Below are positions 43,058 through 52,918 of a stretch of DNA of 64,000 bases, piece by piece. Source of the stretch: Rhizobiaceae bacterium (lineage in GTDB: Bacteria; Pseudomonadota; Alphaproteobacteria; Rhizobiales; Rhizobiaceae); contig JAMLJA010000001.1 in assembly GCA_023953905.1 (NCBI GenBank), positions 186,001-250,000 of the forward strand, written 5' to 3'. Within the stretch, counting starts at the first letter, position 1. Every line of letters begins with the position of its first letter. The notes below the pieces were generated by a model. That model was not told the DNA's origin, made no database searches, and saw only the letters and a program-made list of their open reading frames with translations. The position numbers were made by a program, and so were the translations under genes.

Positions 43058-43996
43058 ATGGTGGAAAAACAGTCGGATCGGGATCTGCCACGCGGAATTT
43101 ATCCAATGCTCTACGCATTCTGGACGGAAGCTGGGCGGCTCGACGAAGAGGCGATGGCCCTACAGGTCGAGCACGCAGTCGATGCTGGCGCTGACGGCGT
43201 CGCGGTGCTTGGTCTGGTAACGGAATCGCATCGGCTTGACGTGGCAGAGCGACTTGCGCTGGTTCGCACTGTCTCGCGGCTCCTCGACAAACGCCTTCCC
43301 TACTCTGTCACTGTGACAGGCGAAACGCCTGACGTGCAGCGTGATTTCGCAACCGCAGCGATCGCGGAGGGCGCCGACTGGCTGATCCTGCAACCGCCAT
43401 TGCAGACGGTCATGGATGAGCCGCAGTTGATCGACTTCTTCGCAGCGATCGCCGAAGGCTGCGACTGCCTGTTGGGGGTCCAGAACAACCCGGAGCATTT
43501 GCGCAATGCGTTCACCTCCGACGGGCTTTTGCGGCTCCATAAATCCGTGCCGCAGATCACGATCGCCAAGGCGGAAGGTCCTGTTGTCAATATCGAACCA
43601 TTGATCGCGGCCACGGCGGGCAGTCTGTCGAGCTTTGGCGGACATGGCGGCATCGAGCACATCCGCCTGCTTCGCGCTGGGGCGGACGGTCTTATTCCCG
43701 CGCCGGACTGTCTGCCTTTGCAGGTACGCATCCAGAGTTTGTGGCGGGATGGCAGTGAGGATGCGCAGAATGAAGCGATCGCGATCGAAGAAGAACTGCT
43801 TCCCCTGATCGTCTTCATGAACCGATCGATCGACGTCCTGCTTTGCTATGGCAGGCAGTTCATGGCCCGACGCCTCGGTCTGAAAGCAACAACTGACCGC
43901 CTTGGGAAATTGCAGCCCACGGCATTCGGCATGAAAGAGACAGATCGTCTGTTTGAAAAGTTGCGTCGCACAGAAGATCGGTTTCTGACGAACTAG
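43058..43996 (+). CDS. Dihydrodipicolinate synthase/N-acetylneuraminate lyase family aldolase
   Basis: A 312-residue class I aldolase of the DapA superfamily. The beta-barrel motifs are recognisable: GIYPMLYAFWTEAGRLDEEA, GADGVAVLGLVTESHRL in place of GTTGE, YSVTVTGET, the Schiff-base lysine in PQITIAKAEGPVV near residue 170 and SSFGGHGGIEHIRLLRAGAD. It departs from true DapA (GTTGE is GLVTES), so a catabolic keto-acid aldolase is more likely than lysine synthesis. The start could be ATG 43046 or 43058; GAAAAG lies 3-8 bases before the second. It is divergent from the RraA-regulator-Tct operon and probably co-regulated with it. Confidence 0.85.
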   Translation: MVEKQSDRDLPRGIYPMLYAFWTEAGRLDEEAMALQVEHAVDAGADGVAVLGLVTESHRLDVAERLALVRTVSRLLDKRLPYSVTVTGETPDVQRDFATAAIAEGADWLILQPPLQTVMDEPQLIDFFAAIAEGCDCLLGVQNNPEHLRNAFTSDGLLRLHKSVPQITIAKAEGPVVNIEPLIAATAGSLSSFGGHGGIEHIRLLRAGADGLIPAPDCLPLQVRIQSLWRDGSEDAQNEAIAIEEELLPLIVFMNRSIDVLLCYGRQFMARRLGLKATTDRLGKLQPTAFGMKETDRLFEKLRRTEDRFLTN

Positions 43997-44095
43997 GTTT
44001 TCAGCTGGCTTTGCTGGTGCCCCAAGAAACTCTTCGTGGCACGCCTCGGCACACTTCCGCATTGCGCGTTGCACCGCAGCATGATTTTGCGTAAC

Positions 44096-44138
44096 AAGAG
44101 CCATCCATCAGGACCCGGTGAAATTCCGGGTGGCTCTT
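44096..44138 (+). terminator. Bulged hairpin downstream of the DapA-like gene
   Basis: AAGAGCCA (44096-44103) pairs with TGGCTCTT (44131-44138) and CCCGG (44114-44118) with CCGGG (44126-44130) around a 7-base loop; a 10-base bulge separates the two stems on the left side. It is 100 bases after the aldolase stop and 100 before the SulP start, so it may terminate the former. Confidence 0.4.
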
Positions 44139-44238
44139 CCGGCCGCTGATCCGCCGGACAACCGAACATCCCCCGACTTGCCCAACGAACCCTGCCAGCG
44201 TGTGCGTGGGCCAGTCTCTGTTGAATTTTCGGAAACCG

Positions 44239-45723
44239 ATGCCCTCATTTTCAGCCTACCGCGACCAGTGGTTCAGCAATGTCCGTCCTGATCTGCTTTC
44301 AGGTCTTGTCGTCGCCCTTGCCCTCATTCCCGAAGCGATTGCCTTCTCCATCATCGCAGGTGTCGACCCGAAGGTCGGGCTCTACGCTTCTTTCTCCATC
44401 GCCGTGCTGATCGCGTTTGTCGGCGGTCGGCCCGGAATGATCTCGGCCGCAACGGCCGCGACGGCGGTACTGATGGTGACGCTCGTTCGCGATCATGGAC
44501 TGCAATACCTGCTTGCCGCCACCGTGCTTGCCGGCCTTTTGCAGATAGGCGCCGGCTTGCTCACGCTCGGATACGTCATGCGCTTTGTCTCGCGCTCGGT
44601 CATGACGGGGTTCGTCAACGCACTCGCGATTTTGATTTTCATGGCGCAGCTGCCCGAATTGATCGGCGTGACATGGCTCACCTATGTGATGCTGGCGGCA
44701 GGCCTCGCGATCATCTACCTCTTCCCCTATGTGACGAAGGCAGTCCCCTCGCCGCTCGTCTGCATCGCGGTTCTCACAGCCGTCGCGATCACGTTCGGCC
44801 TTGATGTCCGAACGGTCGGCGACATGGGCGAATTGCCGTCGACCTTGCCGGTGTTTCTCATTCCCGACATTCCCTTTACCTTCGAAACGCTGTTCATCAT
44901 CCTGCCCTATTCGGCTGCGGTTGCTGTGGTGGGGCTACTGGAATCGCTGATGACGGCGCAGCTTGTCGATGATCTCACCGACACGCCGTCGGATCGCAAT
45001 CAGGAGTGCATCGGACAGGGCGTGGCCAACACGGCCACCGCCTTCATCGGCGGCATGGCAGGCTGCGCGATGATCGGCCAGTCCATGATCAATGTGAAAT
45101 CGGGGGGCCGGGGGCGCCTGTCCACCTTTACGGCAGGCGTGGTGCTGCTCTTCCTGGTGCTGGTACTGGACGATCTCGTTCGCCAGATCCCCATGCCGGC
45201 TCTGGTTGCCGTCATGGTGATGGTATCGATCGGGACGTTCTCATGGTCCTCGATCAAAAACCTCAGGGATCATCCACGCTCATCGTCCATCGTGATGCTT
45301 GCCACGGTTGCGGGTGTCCTCTTCACCCACAATCTCGCGATTGGCGTGCTGATCGGCGTGTTGCTCTCCGGTATCTTTTTCGCCTGGAAGATCGCGCAAC
45401 TGTTCGAGGTTTCTTCAACCCTCAGTCAAGACGGACGCCATCGCACCTATGTCGTCGAGGGCCAGTTATTCTTTGCATCGGTGGAAGATTTCATGTCCGC
45501 TTTCGACTTCAAGGAGACCCTCGAGAAAGTCACCATCGACGTCTCTCGTGCGCATATATGGGATATATCGAGCGTTTCAGCACTCGATATGGCGGTCCTC
45601 AAATTTCGCCGAGACGGCGCGGACGTTGAGATTGTCGGCATGAATCAGGCGAGTGAGACCATCGTCGACAAGCTCGCAGTCCATGACAAGCCGGGCGCCC
45701 TCGACAAGCTGATGGCGCATTGA
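44239..45723 (+). CDS. SulP-family inorganic anion transporter with STAS domain
   Basis: A 494-residue SLC26/SulP transporter: about 12-14 membrane helices to residue 395 and a C-terminal cytoplasmic STAS domain (residues 405-490: [35 protein letters not shown]). The signature is [20 protein letters not shown] near residue 16, and [17 protein letters not shown] is present. Substrates of the family are sulfate, bicarbonate, molybdate or dicarboxylates; the specificity cannot be read. ATG 44239 (CGGAAA upstream) is preferred; GTG 44200 is in frame. The UspA-like gene follows after 64 bases, an association common in proteobacteria. Confidence 0.92.
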   Translation: MPSFSAYRDQWFSNVRPDLLSGLVVALALIPEAIAFSIIAGVDPKVGLYASFSIAVLIAFVGGRPGMISAATAATAVLMVTLVRDHGLQYLLAATVLAGLLQIGAGLLTLGYVMRFVSRSVMTGFVNALAILIFMAQLPELIGVTWLTYVMLAAGLAIIYLFPYVTKAVPSPLVCIAVLTAVAITFGLDVRTVGDMGELPSTLPVFLIPDIPFTFETLFIILPYSAAVAVVGLLESLMTAQLVDDLTDTPSDRNQECIGQGVANTATAFIGGMAGCAMIGQSMINVKSGGRGRLSTFTAGVVLLFLVLVLDDLVRQIPMPALVAVMVMVSIGTFSWSSIKNLRDHPRSSSIVMLATVAGVLFTHNLAIGVLIGVLLSGIFFAWKIAQLFEVSSTLSQDGRHRTYVVEGQLFFASVEDFMSAFDFKETLEKVTIDVSRAHIWDISSVSALDMAVLKFRRDGADVEIVGMNQASETIVDKLAVHDKPGALDKLMAH

Positions 45724-45787
45724 TGCGCTTCAGCGCGCACTTTGCGCCTGCCCGGCGCAACGATTAAAGTCTCATCAGGAGGAAGCA

Positions 45788-46636
45788 ATGACCGACAAGA
45801 TCATCGCGCTCGTCGATGGCTCCATCTATTCCAAAAGCGTCTGCGAAAACGCGATTTGGATCGCGTCCCGCACAGGCGCACCCGTCGAACTGATCCATGT
45901 TCTGGGGCGGCGGGAAACGTCGTCCTCGGATCTTTCCGGGACCATTGCGCTCGGCGCCCGAACAGCGTTGCTGGAGGAATTGAGCGCGCTTGACGAACAG
46001 CGCGCCAAACTCGCCCAGAAGAAGGGCCGCGCCATACTGGAGGATGCGCAGGCCATTCTCGCCGAGGCCGGCATCGAGGCGTCTGTGAAACTGCGCAATG
46101 GCGACCTTCTGGAAACGGTCGAGGAAGCCGAAAAACAGGCGAGCCTCGTCCTGATAGGAAAACGCGGCGAGGCCGCCGATTTCGCGAAACTGCATCTCGG
46201 CTCCAATCTCGAGCGCATCGCCCGATCGGCAATTCGACCGGTGTACGTTGCCGCCCGCACCTATCGCCCAGTCTCGCGGGTTCTCATTGCATATGATGGC
46301 GGCCCAAGCGCCCTGCGCGCGGTCGAGCATGTGGCGCGTTCGCGAATGTTTGCCGGTCTCGACATTCACCTTCTTATGGTCGCGACTGACACAGCCGAGA
46401 ATCGGCGCAAACTCGACGGTGCAAAGGCCGTCCTTTCCGCAGGAGGTTTCGATGCCGGGACCGAGCTTCTGTCCGGTCAGCCTGACAAGTGCATATCCCA
46501 GCACGTCGAGTCCGAGAACATGGACCTGCTTGTCATGGGAGCTTACGGGCATTCCCGCATCCGCTCCATGATCATCGGATCGACGACAAGCGAGATGATC
46601 CGCGCCTGCAAGATCCCCGTCATGCTCTTCAGATAG
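45788..46636 (+). CDS. Tandem universal stress protein (UspA family)
   Basis: A 282-residue cytoplasmic protein with two Usp domains, the first at residues 1-150 and the second 160-280. The second has the ATP-binding signature GAYGHSRIRSMIIGSTTS; the first has a degenerate version (GKRGEAADFAKLHLGSNLE). AGGAGG lies 5-6 bases before the ATG. It follows the SulP gene and is probably co-transcribed. UspA proteins paired with SulP transporters may regulate ion transport or respond to metabolic state; this is inference from context. Confidence 0.93.
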   Translation: MTDKIIALVDGSIYSKSVCENAIWIASRTGAPVELIHVLGRRETSSSDLSGTIALGARTALLEELSALDEQRAKLAQKKGRAILEDAQAILAEAGIEASVKLRNGDLLETVEEAEKQASLVLIGKRGEAADFAKLHLGSNLERIARSAIRPVYVAARTYRPVSRVLIAYDGGPSALRAVEHVARSRMFAGLDIHLLMVATDTAENRRKLDGAKAVLSAGGFDAGTELLSGQPDKCISQHVESENMDLLVMGAYGHSRIRSMIIGSTTSEMIRACKIPVMLFR

Positions 46637-46669
46637 TCACCCCTGGCTGTTTCGCCCGGCAGACCGGGT

Positions 46670-47596
46670 TCAGCGATAGATCACACCCTCGCCGATCTTG
46701 ACCGCATAGCCGCCGATCCGCGCACCGGCGAGCTTGCCGCCTTCAACATCCAGTTCAAGACGGATGCTTGACGGACGGCCCATTTCCAGGCCCTGCTCGA
46801 TCCAGAACGCCGACGTGCCGTCAGTTGGCTCGTCGAACATCATGACGGCGCCTGCGAAGGCCGCGGCCGCCGATCCTGTCGCGGGATCTTCCACGATGCC
46901 CCAATGACCGGAGAACATGCGCGCATGAAAGGCGTGATCGTGCCCGATCGTATCGCGACAATAGACATATGCGGCGGGACTTGCCGCATCCCCATTGCCT
47001 CCCATCAGTTCGGCCCAGAGACGCGGGTCAAGATTGGCACAGGCTGCGGCATCTAGGTTATGAACAGGAATACAAACATAGGGCACGCCCGCGTCCCACG
47101 CCGTGACCTTGTGGTTCTCAAACCCGATATCCTGCGGCATCAGCCCCAATACCGCTGCAGCGTCCTCGTGGCTCATTTTAAACTTCGCGGCAGAGGGAAG
47201 CTGCGGCAGGTCGAATTCGGCAAAGCTTCCGCGCGCATCTTTGGAAACAAGGCAACGGACGGAGCCAATCGGTTCATCCAGTATGATGATGCAGGCGTCG
47301 GTATCGTTGTTGTCGTTGGCCGCGCTCATGCCGAGTTCCGATAGAGCCACGGCTGTGCCGACCGTCGGATGCCCCGCGAAAGGCATCTCGTTCACCGGCG
47401 TGAATATCCGGATCGGTGTCCGCATTCCGTCTTGCTGGGCGCCGACGAACACGGTCTCAGACAAATTGAATTCCCTGGCGATCTCCTGCATCGCCTCGGT
47501 GTCGAGCCCATCGGATTTCAGAACGATGGCGAGCTGATTTCCCGCGAATGGGCGCTGGGTAAAGACGTCATACAGCAGGAAATCTCGGGAACGCAT
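46670..47596 (-). CDS. PhzF-family isomerase-like protein
   Basis: A 308-residue protein of the PhzF family (diaminopimelate-epimerase fold). The catalytic Glu lies in FNLSETVFV near residue 47, and the second half has the conserved EDPATGSAAAAFAG near residue 216. PhzF itself isomerises a phenazine precursor, but most bacterial homologues are of unknown function and no phenazine genes are here. ATG 47596 begins the conserved N-terminus MRSRDFLLYDVFTQRPFAGN; the frame stays open to 47626. It converges with the UspA gene and is divergent from the export-system adaptor gene. Confidence 0.93.
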   Translation of the reverse strand: MRSRDFLLYDVFTQRPFAGNQLAIVLKSDGLDTEAMQEIAREFNLSETVFVGAQQDGMRTPIRIFTPVNEMPFAGHPTVGTAVALSELGMSAANDNNDTDACIIILDEPIGSVRCLVSKDARGSFAEFDLPQLPSAAKFKMSHEDAAAVLGLMPQDIGFENHKVTAWDAGVPYVCIPVHNLDAAACANLDPRLWAELMGGNGDAASPAAYVYCRDTIGHDHAFHARMFSGHWGIVEDPATGSAAAAFAGAVMMFDEPTDGTSAFWIEQGLEMGRPSSIRLELDVEGGKLAGARIGGYAVKIGEGVIYR

Positions 47597-47667
47597 GAAG
47601 TACAACCTTCGAACTGCCGCAAACATGGCGGATAATTAATTTGTAATCAGGTGCCGAAGACCCGATT

Positions 47668-47696
47668 CTGACCACGTTGGGACAATCACCTATAGG
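47668..47696 (+). promoter_or_regulatory. Possible promoter of the MacAB-like operon
   Basis: CTGACC at 47668-47673, a 17-base spacer and TATAGG at 47691-47696 resemble a housekeeping promoter. The predicted transcript start near 47703 is almost at the presumed translation start, so the mRNA would have almost no leader if this promoter were used, which sits poorly with the AGGGG ribosome-binding idea for the next gene. Confidence 0.3.
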
Positions 47697-47704
47697 GGTA
47701 TGCC

Positions 47705-48994
47705 ATCGACCAGCTTGTCAATCGGTCAGCGCCGGAAACACTCGATTCGATCGAAGCCTCTCTGGGGCTCGACAAGAAGGGCAAGAGCAGACGTCGAAAG
47801 CGTCGCGTCTGGGCAGGTCTGCTCGCGCTCGCATGTATCCTCGCTGGCGTTGCAGGCGCCTGGTACTGGTTGTCGCAACCCTCGGCGCGCATGGTGTTCC
47901 AGACCGAAACGGCGGAGCGGTCCGATCTTGTCATCGAGGTGACCGCCACGGGAAAACTCCAGCCGCTGACTCAGGTCGACATATCGAGTGAACTGTCAGG
48001 CGTGGTGCGAGCGGTCATGGCCGACGAGAATCAGCAAGTACGAAAAGGCGATGTTCTGGCCGAACTCGACACCGCGCGCCTCGTGGCGCAGGTCCAAGGT
48101 GCAAAGGCGTCCGCTGCTTCGGCCCGGGCCCAGGTCAATCAGGCAAACACCACACTCCAGGAAACGCAACGGACGCTGGAGCGCACCCAACAGCTCGCAA
48201 AAAACGGAACCGCTACCAATCAGGCGGTCGACACGGCCCTGGCGGCTCGCGACCGGGCCGAGAGTGCTGTTGCCGTGGCCGAAGCACAGCTCCAGATCGC
48301 AGAAGCTCAGCTCAGTCTGCAGGAAACCGACCTGTCCAAAACGAAGATCTACGCGCCGATCGACGGCATGGTGCTGACCCGTTCCGTTGATCCGGGCCAG
48401 ACGGTCGCATCATCCCTGCAGGCGCCCGTTTTGTTTGTGATCGCAGCCGATCTGCGCAAGATGGAGCTGAAGGCTGCGATCGACGAAGCTGATATCGGCG
48501 CGGTCGCGGCGGGTCAGCCGGCAAACTTCACGGTCGATGCATTTCCCGGTCGCACATTCAACGCCCGCATCCGCGACATCGCCTATGCATCCGTCGATAC
48601 CGACGGCGTGGTTACCTATGACGCGCGTCTGGATGTCGACAACCAGGAACTTCTGCTGCGGCCCGGCATGACGGCCACGGTGGCCGTTGTGACGCGTGAA
48701 GCCAAGGATGTGGTCACGGTGCCGGCCGCAGCCTTCCGTTTTCGTCCGCCTGTGGCAGAAAAAAGCGGCGGATGGAGCCTGACCAACATGTTCATGCCGC
48801 GCATGTCCCGGGGCAATCGTCCTCAACGCTCTCAGCAGAATGACGGTACGCGGACGCTCTACGTTCTGGAAAATGGCGAGCCGAAACCGGTGAAGGTGAG
48901 CGTCGGAGCAACCGATGGCGACAGGACCGAGATCACCTCCGGCATCAACCAGGGCGATCAGGTCATCATCGGGTCGCGCGAGTCGCGTAGCTAG
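47705..48994 (+). CDS. MacA-like periplasmic adaptor of an ABC export system (start codon uncertain)
   Basis: HlyD/MacA-type adaptor, about 429 residues from 47705. A membrane anchor is at residues about 38-60 (VWAGLLALACILAGVAGAWY), then the lipoyl/hairpin region (VDISSELSGVVRAVMADENQ, coiled coil at residues 120-200), the barrel and the C-terminal domain. No ATG, GTG or TTG exists in frame between the TAG at 47693 and TTG 47870, although the frame carries the anchor and 35 further residues. ATC 47705 has AGGGG 6 bases upstream. An ATG at 47700 is one base out of frame. Either the gene starts at ATC or one base was lost after ATG. The ATPase and permease genes follow. Confidence 0.85.
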   Translation: MDQLVNRSAPETLDSIEASLGLDKKGKSRRRKRRVWAGLLALACILAGVAGAWYWLSQPSARMVFQTETAERSDLVIEVTATGKLQPLTQVDISSELSGVVRAVMADENQQVRKGDVLAELDTARLVAQVQGAKASAASARAQVNQANTTLQETQRTLERTQQLAKNGTATNQAVDTALAARDRAESAVAVAEAQLQIAEAQLSLQETDLSKTKIYAPIDGMVLTRSVDPGQTVASSLQAPVLFVIAADLRKMELKAAIDEADIGAVAAGQPANFTVDAFPGRTFNARIRDIAYASVDTDGVVTYDARLDVDNQELLLRPGMTATVAVVTREAKDVVTVPAAAFRFRPPVAEKSGGWSLTNMFMPRMSRGNRPQRSQQNDGTRTLYVLENGEPKPVKVSVGATDGDRTEITSGINQGDQVIIGSRESRS

Positions 48995-48998
48995 CTCC

Positions 48999-49700
48999 AT
49001 GGAGGAACCGCTCATCAGCTTCCGCGATGTCTGGAAGATCTATGGCGAAGGCGAAGCGCGCGTGAATGCGCTCGCCGGCATTGACCTCTCGATCGATCGC
49101 GGCGAATTCGTCGCGATCATGGGGCCATCTGGCTCGGGAAAATCGACCGCCATGAACATCATTGGCTGCCTCGATACGCCCAGCTCGGGTTTCTACCGCT
49201 TCGGCGGCGTCGATGCCGGAAATCTCGACCGCGATCGTCGGGCATTGCTCCGCAACCTCTATATCGGCTTCGTCTTTCAGGGCTATAATCTGTTGCCCCG
49301 CACGACCGCCGCTGAGAATGTCGAGCTGCCGCTGATCTATCGGGGCATAGCCTCGGCGGAAAGGCGCGAACGCGCCATGCTCGCGCTGGCGCAAGTCGGT
49401 CTCAAGGGCAGAGAAAGGCACACCCCCGCGGAGCTTTCCGGTGGCCAGCAACAGCGCGTTGCGATCGCGCGCGCGATTGCCAGTCGCCCGACACTGCTGG
49501 TTGCCGACGAGCCGACCGGCAATCTCGATACCGCACGCAGCCATGAGATCATGGGCCTGCTGACAGATCTCAACGACAAGCTCGGACTGACCATCATCAT
49601 GGTCACACACGAGGCCGATGTCGCGGCTTATGCCAGACGCACCGTCAGTTTCCTCGATGGACGGGTGGCCTCCGACCTCACGAACCTCGAGGCAGCCTGA
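48999..49700 (+). CDS. ABC transporter ATPase, MacB/LolD-like
   Basis: A 233-residue ATPase of the MacB/LolD family: Walker [10 protein letters not shown] (near residue 42), Q-loop in [20 protein letters not shown], signature [16 protein letters not shown] and Walker [16 protein letters not shown] 48999 starts 5 bases after the adaptor stop, and the stop overlaps the permease ATG by one base (TGATG). It is a separate polypeptide, unlike MacB of enterobacteria, where ATPase and permease are fused. It drives export together with the two neighbours; substrate unknown (macrolide, peptide or lipid are possible). Confidence 0.93.
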   Translation: MEEPLISFRDVWKIYGEGEARVNALAGIDLSIDRGEFVAIMGPSGSGKSTAMNIIGCLDTPSSGFYRFGGVDAGNLDRDRRALLRNLYIGFVFQGYNLLPRTTAAENVELPLIYRGIASAERRERAMLALAQVGLKGRERHTPAELSGGQQQRVAIARAIASRPTLLVADEPTGNLDTARSHEIMGLLTDLNDKLGLTIIMVTHEADVAAYARRTVSFLDGRVASDLTNLEAA

Positions 49701-50911
49701 TGCTCTTCGAGACCGTTAAGCTCGCCCTTCGATCAGTGCGGCGCAATGCACTGAGATCGTTTCTGACTCTGCTTGGCATTGTCATCGGAGTGGCTGCCGT
49801 TATTGCAATGATCACGATTGGCAGCGGCACCACAGAGAAAGTCAAGGGAGACATATCCAAACTCGGCAGCAATTTGCTGGTCGTGCGCCCCGGCCGCCCG
49901 CCTATCCCGGGCTCCGGTCCCGAACCCGTGGTCAGACAGCTCGACGAGAAAGACGTCAACGCGCTTGTTCGGCATCTCGAGGGTGCACGTGCGGTGGCGC
50001 CTGCGTCACAGAAGACGGTGCGCATCGTCTATGGCACGGAAAGCCTCGCGGCTTCCGTCACCGGCACGGACAATGGCTATTTTGTCGCTCGCGACTGGAA
50101 GATCGTTTCCGGTCGGGAATTCAGCGAATCCGAACTGCGTGGAGGCGCTGCGATCTGCATCATTGGCTCGACCGTTCGGCAGCAGTTTTTCGGCTCCGGC
50201 GATCCGGAAGGCAGCAGCATTCGCGTTGGGCGCGTCAGTTGCAGAGTGATCGGCCTTCTTGAATCAAAGGGATTCTCCGGTTTCGGGCAGGATCAGGACA
50301 ATCTTGTCGTCATGCCGCTCAAGACGTTTCAGAGACGCATAGGCGGCAATCGCGACATCCAGAACATTTACGTCTCGGCAGAGGACGGAACGCCGACCTC
50401 AGAGTTGCAGTCCCGAATTGAGGATGTGCTGCGTGACGCACGGCGCATCCCTCCCGATCGCGATGACGACTTCGGGGTTCGTGACATGACCCAGATCGCG
50501 GATGCCATGACCAGTGCGACAACCGCCATGACCGGTATGTTGGGTGCCCTGGCCGGCGTCAGCCTGCTCGTCGGTGGTATCGGCATCATGAATATCATGC
50601 TGGTCTCGGTCACCGAGCGCACACGCGAGATCGGCATACGTCTGGCCATTGGCGCACACGAGCGCCACATCCTTGTCCAGTTCCTCGTCGAAGCGACGGT
50701 GCTTTCCCTGCTCGGCGGGCTGATCGGCATAGCGATCGGTCTGACGCTTGCCGGTATTGCCTCGATCGTGTTGCAGATTCCATTTGTGCCGAGCCTGCTT
50801 GTGATCCTTCTGGCAGTCGGTTTCTCGGCCCTGATCGGGATGGTTTTCGGCTTTTTCCCAGCCTTGCGTGGCGCACGGCTCGATCCGATTGAAGCCCTCA
50901 GACGCGAGTAG
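49700..50911 (+). CDS. MacB-like ABC transporter permease (FtsX domain)
   Basis: A 403-residue membrane protein with four helices: one at about residues 21-42 ([20 protein letters not shown]), then a large periplasmic MacB_PCD domain (residues 45-270) and three C-terminal helices of the FtsX domain, with [20 protein letters not shown], the conserved coupling region. It completes a three-gene efflux operon with the adaptor and ATPase. The system should act with a TolC-type outer-membrane channel, not in this window. Confidence 0.93.
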   Translation: MLFETVKLALRSVRRNALRSFLTLLGIVIGVAAVIAMITIGSGTTEKVKGDISKLGSNLLVVRPGRPPIPGSGPEPVVRQLDEKDVNALVRHLEGARAVAPASQKTVRIVYGTESLAASVTGTDNGYFVARDWKIVSGREFSESELRGGAAICIIGSTVRQQFFGSGDPEGSSIRVGRVSCRVIGLLESKGFSGFGQDQDNLVVMPLKTFQRRIGGNRDIQNIYVSAEDGTPTSELQSRIEDVLRDARRIPPDRDDDFGVRDMTQIADAMTSATTAMTGMLGALAGVSLLVGGIGIMNIMLVSVTERTREIGIRLAIGAHERHILVQFLVEATVLSLLGGLIGIAIGLTLAGIASIVLQIPFVPSLLVILLAVGFSALIGMVFGFFPALRGARLDPIEALRRE

Positions 50912-50934
50912 CGATCAGACTGGACTGGCTGCCC

Positions 50935-51657
50935 TCAACGCGCACCAGTCTGCCCGAAATGCCAGGCAATGATGGCCTCCATATGCGGCAATACGCCGGG
51001 CGGAAGATCATCGGCGCTCCGGATGACGACCGGACCGTCTATTTCGGGATCCGGATCGACCAGCACATGATCCCGAATGCGTTCCGCAATGTCATCCGCA
51101 TTCTCGTCCATCCAGTAGCGACGAACCATCACCGTCATTCGATTGCGCGATAGGAAATGATAGCCGGCCTCCGAGCGGAAGGTGTCGAGGTCCAACCCTG
51201 TTTCCTCGCGCAGCTCGCGCCTCATATTGCCCACGGGATCGGCCCGACCATCAATGAAATCCTGGCGCTCGAAGGACCCGGCTGCAAAGTAGATCTTGCC
51301 GGCATTGGCGGTGTGCTTGCCCATTCGGATTGCGACCAGCGCGTTATCTTTCGATATGAGCGCCGCATGGGCAAAGCAGTGCTCGACATTTGCGGCCACG
51401 CGGTTCTTGCGCCAGTGCAGCATGGTGGCGAAGCGGACTTCGTGGCAGCGCCCGGATAGCTTTTGCGCCTCGTACCGCAGGTCCGACAGGAGGACCATGC
51501 GACCGTCGAACAGCGCCGGATTCGCCGCATGCTCGATCTGCCAGTTTGCCTCTATGGCATCTGCATGCTCGATTTCAAATGGATGTGGTGCCGGATCGAG
51601 CACCACGTCGATGGCCTTCACGGGAAGAATTTCATCGCGCGGAAGATCGAAAGCCAA
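50935..51657 (-). CDS. NUDIX hydrolase family protein
   Basis: A 240-residue protein with a NUDIX box in the second half: GSFERQDFIDGRADPVGNMR followed by RELREETGLDL, which carries the catalytic REUXEEXGU part while the first glycine-glutamate spacing is stretched. It would cleave a nucleoside diphosphate linked to another moiety; substrate unknown. The N-terminal 90 residues are not similar to any domain I recognise. The start ATG 51657 follows the EEP gene stop by 12 bases, and the gene is convergent with the permease gene. Confidence 0.82.
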   Translation of the reverse strand: MAFDLPRDEILPVKAIDVVLDPAPHPFEIEHADAIEANWQIEHAANPALFDGRMVLLSDLRYEAQKLSGRCHEVRFATMLHWRKNRVAANVEHCFAHAALISKDNALVAIRMGKHTANAGKIYFAAGSFERQDFIDGRADPVGNMRRELREETGLDLDTFRSEAGYHFLSRNRMTVMVRRYWMDENADDIAERIRDHVLVDPDPEIDGPVVIRSADDLPPGVLPHMEAIIAWHFGQTGAR

Positions 51658-51669
51658 GGTTCTGATTTC

Positions 51670-52782
51670 TCAAACGATGTCGAGTGAAATAGCGACCGGG
51701 CAGTGGTCCGACGCCTTCGGCCTGTCCCAGCCGACGCGCGGATAGAGCTCGACCGCCTGCCCCGGCGGAAAGGGCGTACGATGCGGCTGTCCCTGACGAA
51801 TGATGTCCGGCATCGCATTGCTGTTGCTGCGTGCCAGTGCGGGCGAGAGCAGGATGTAGTCGAGTTGACAGAGATGCCTCTCCTGCGGTCCGCGTGTATG
51901 GTAGAGCGTCCAGCGGTCAAGCTCCGGACGGCGCTCTACGACATTCTCCGCGAACCCGTCCGACAGAAACACATCGAGCGATGATTCTGTCTCCTGAACG
52001 GGCTGGAACTGGAAGCCGGAATACCGGTCGCCAGTGATCACCAGGCGCTCGCGATAATCGTTCATGTCGCCGCATATGATCCAGCGCTTGTCTTGCGCGT
52101 GTTCATTACCAAACCGTGCTTCGATGATATGGCGGATTGCCTTCGTCTCGGCGACTCGTATCGGCATGGAAGCCTCACGCCCCGGCAAGTTGCCACGGTT
52201 CCCCGCCATCGATTTCAGGTGCACGACATAGATGGTCAGCGGCAGACCGCCGACCTTCACGTCGATCTCAAGACAATCGCGGCGGAAGATTCGATCATTG
52301 GGTTGGTTACCGAGTTCGGCGAGTTCGGGCGTATGCAGGCCCAATTCCTCGTAGGTAAGCGTCGCGTGACTGGTCATGCGCACAAACTCGATCGGCTGCC
52401 CATGCGCTGTCTCTTCGCGCATCATGAGCGCGACGTCGATGCCGCGTGAATCATTGCCGTTGAGCGTGTATTTCTGACGATATCCTTCGCCGATCATCTT
52501 GAAGAGATAGCCGTATTCGAAGGCTTTCAGTGCCTCGATATTGTCGACTTCCTGCAGGCAAATGATGTCGGCACGCGCATCAGCAATGGCCAACGCCGAT
52601 AATTGTCGCGTGTCGTCGGTGTGCGCGATGGCGCGGGCCTTTTCGAGCAGCCGGTATTCCGCCTCGTCCTTGATCTCGAAGAGCGTCAATGATCGGTCTG
52701 CATACAGCTGATTGCGAAACCCGGAAAAATCAAACCGGCGCATCAGATTTTCGACATTGAATGTGGCGATACGAAGAGACAT
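51670..52782 (-). CDS. Endonuclease/exonuclease/phosphatase-family protein
   Basis: A 370-residue EEP-superfamily hydrolase: MSLRIATFNVENLMRRF (metal-binding Asn), DIICLQEVDNIEAL (catalytic Glu), VVHLKSMAGNRG, WIICGDMNDYRERL (Asp and Asn) and KASDHCPVAISLD (Asp-His pair), all the conserved motifs in order. It lacks a signal peptide, so a cytoplasmic DNA repair or nucleotide or lipid phosphodiesterase role is possible. ATG 52782 is chosen for its conserved N-terminus; the frame opens further to 52851 without support, and no clear Shine-Dalgarno is seen. It runs in the same direction as the NUDIX gene. Confidence 0.87.
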   Translation of the reverse strand: MSLRIATFNVENLMRRFDFSGFRNQLYADRSLTLFEIKDEAEYRLLEKARAIAHTDDTRQLSALAIADARADIICLQEVDNIEALKAFEYGYLFKMIGEGYRQKYTLNGNDSRGIDVALMMREETAHGQPIEFVRMTSHATLTYEELGLHTPELAELGNQPNDRIFRRDCLEIDVKVGGLPLTIYVVHLKSMAGNRGNLPGREASMPIRVAETKAIRHIIEARFGNEHAQDKRWIICGDMNDYRERLVITGDRYSGFQFQPVQETESSLDVFLSDGFAENVVERRPELDRWTLYHTRGPQERHLCQLDYILLSPALARSNSNAMPDIIRQGQPHRTPFPPGQAVELYPRVGWDRPKASDHCPVAISLDIV

Positions 52783-52882
52783 CGGCAGGAGGAATGCCCG
52801 TTCGCGGCGAGAAAGACAAGCGGCCTCGCCGATCCAGCTTGGCTCGAACACCCTCCACGCCTGCCCACCATGGGAGATATTT

Positions 52883-52911
52883 TTGGCAATCCCGGCCGCA
52901 ACCGCTATTTA
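52883..52911 (+). promoter_or_regulatory. Sigma-70-type promoter abutting the BA14K gene
   Basis: TTGGCA at 52883-52888, a 17-base spacer and TATTTA at 52906-52911 is a strong promoter. The transcript would start near 52918, one base before the ATG at 52919. Confidence 0.5.
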
Positions 52912-52918
52912 ATAGAGT

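Noticed and set aside
46670-47596. Phenazine biosynthesis cluster
   Set aside because: Only a PhzF-family protein is present; such homologues are widespread and no phzA-G genes are nearby.
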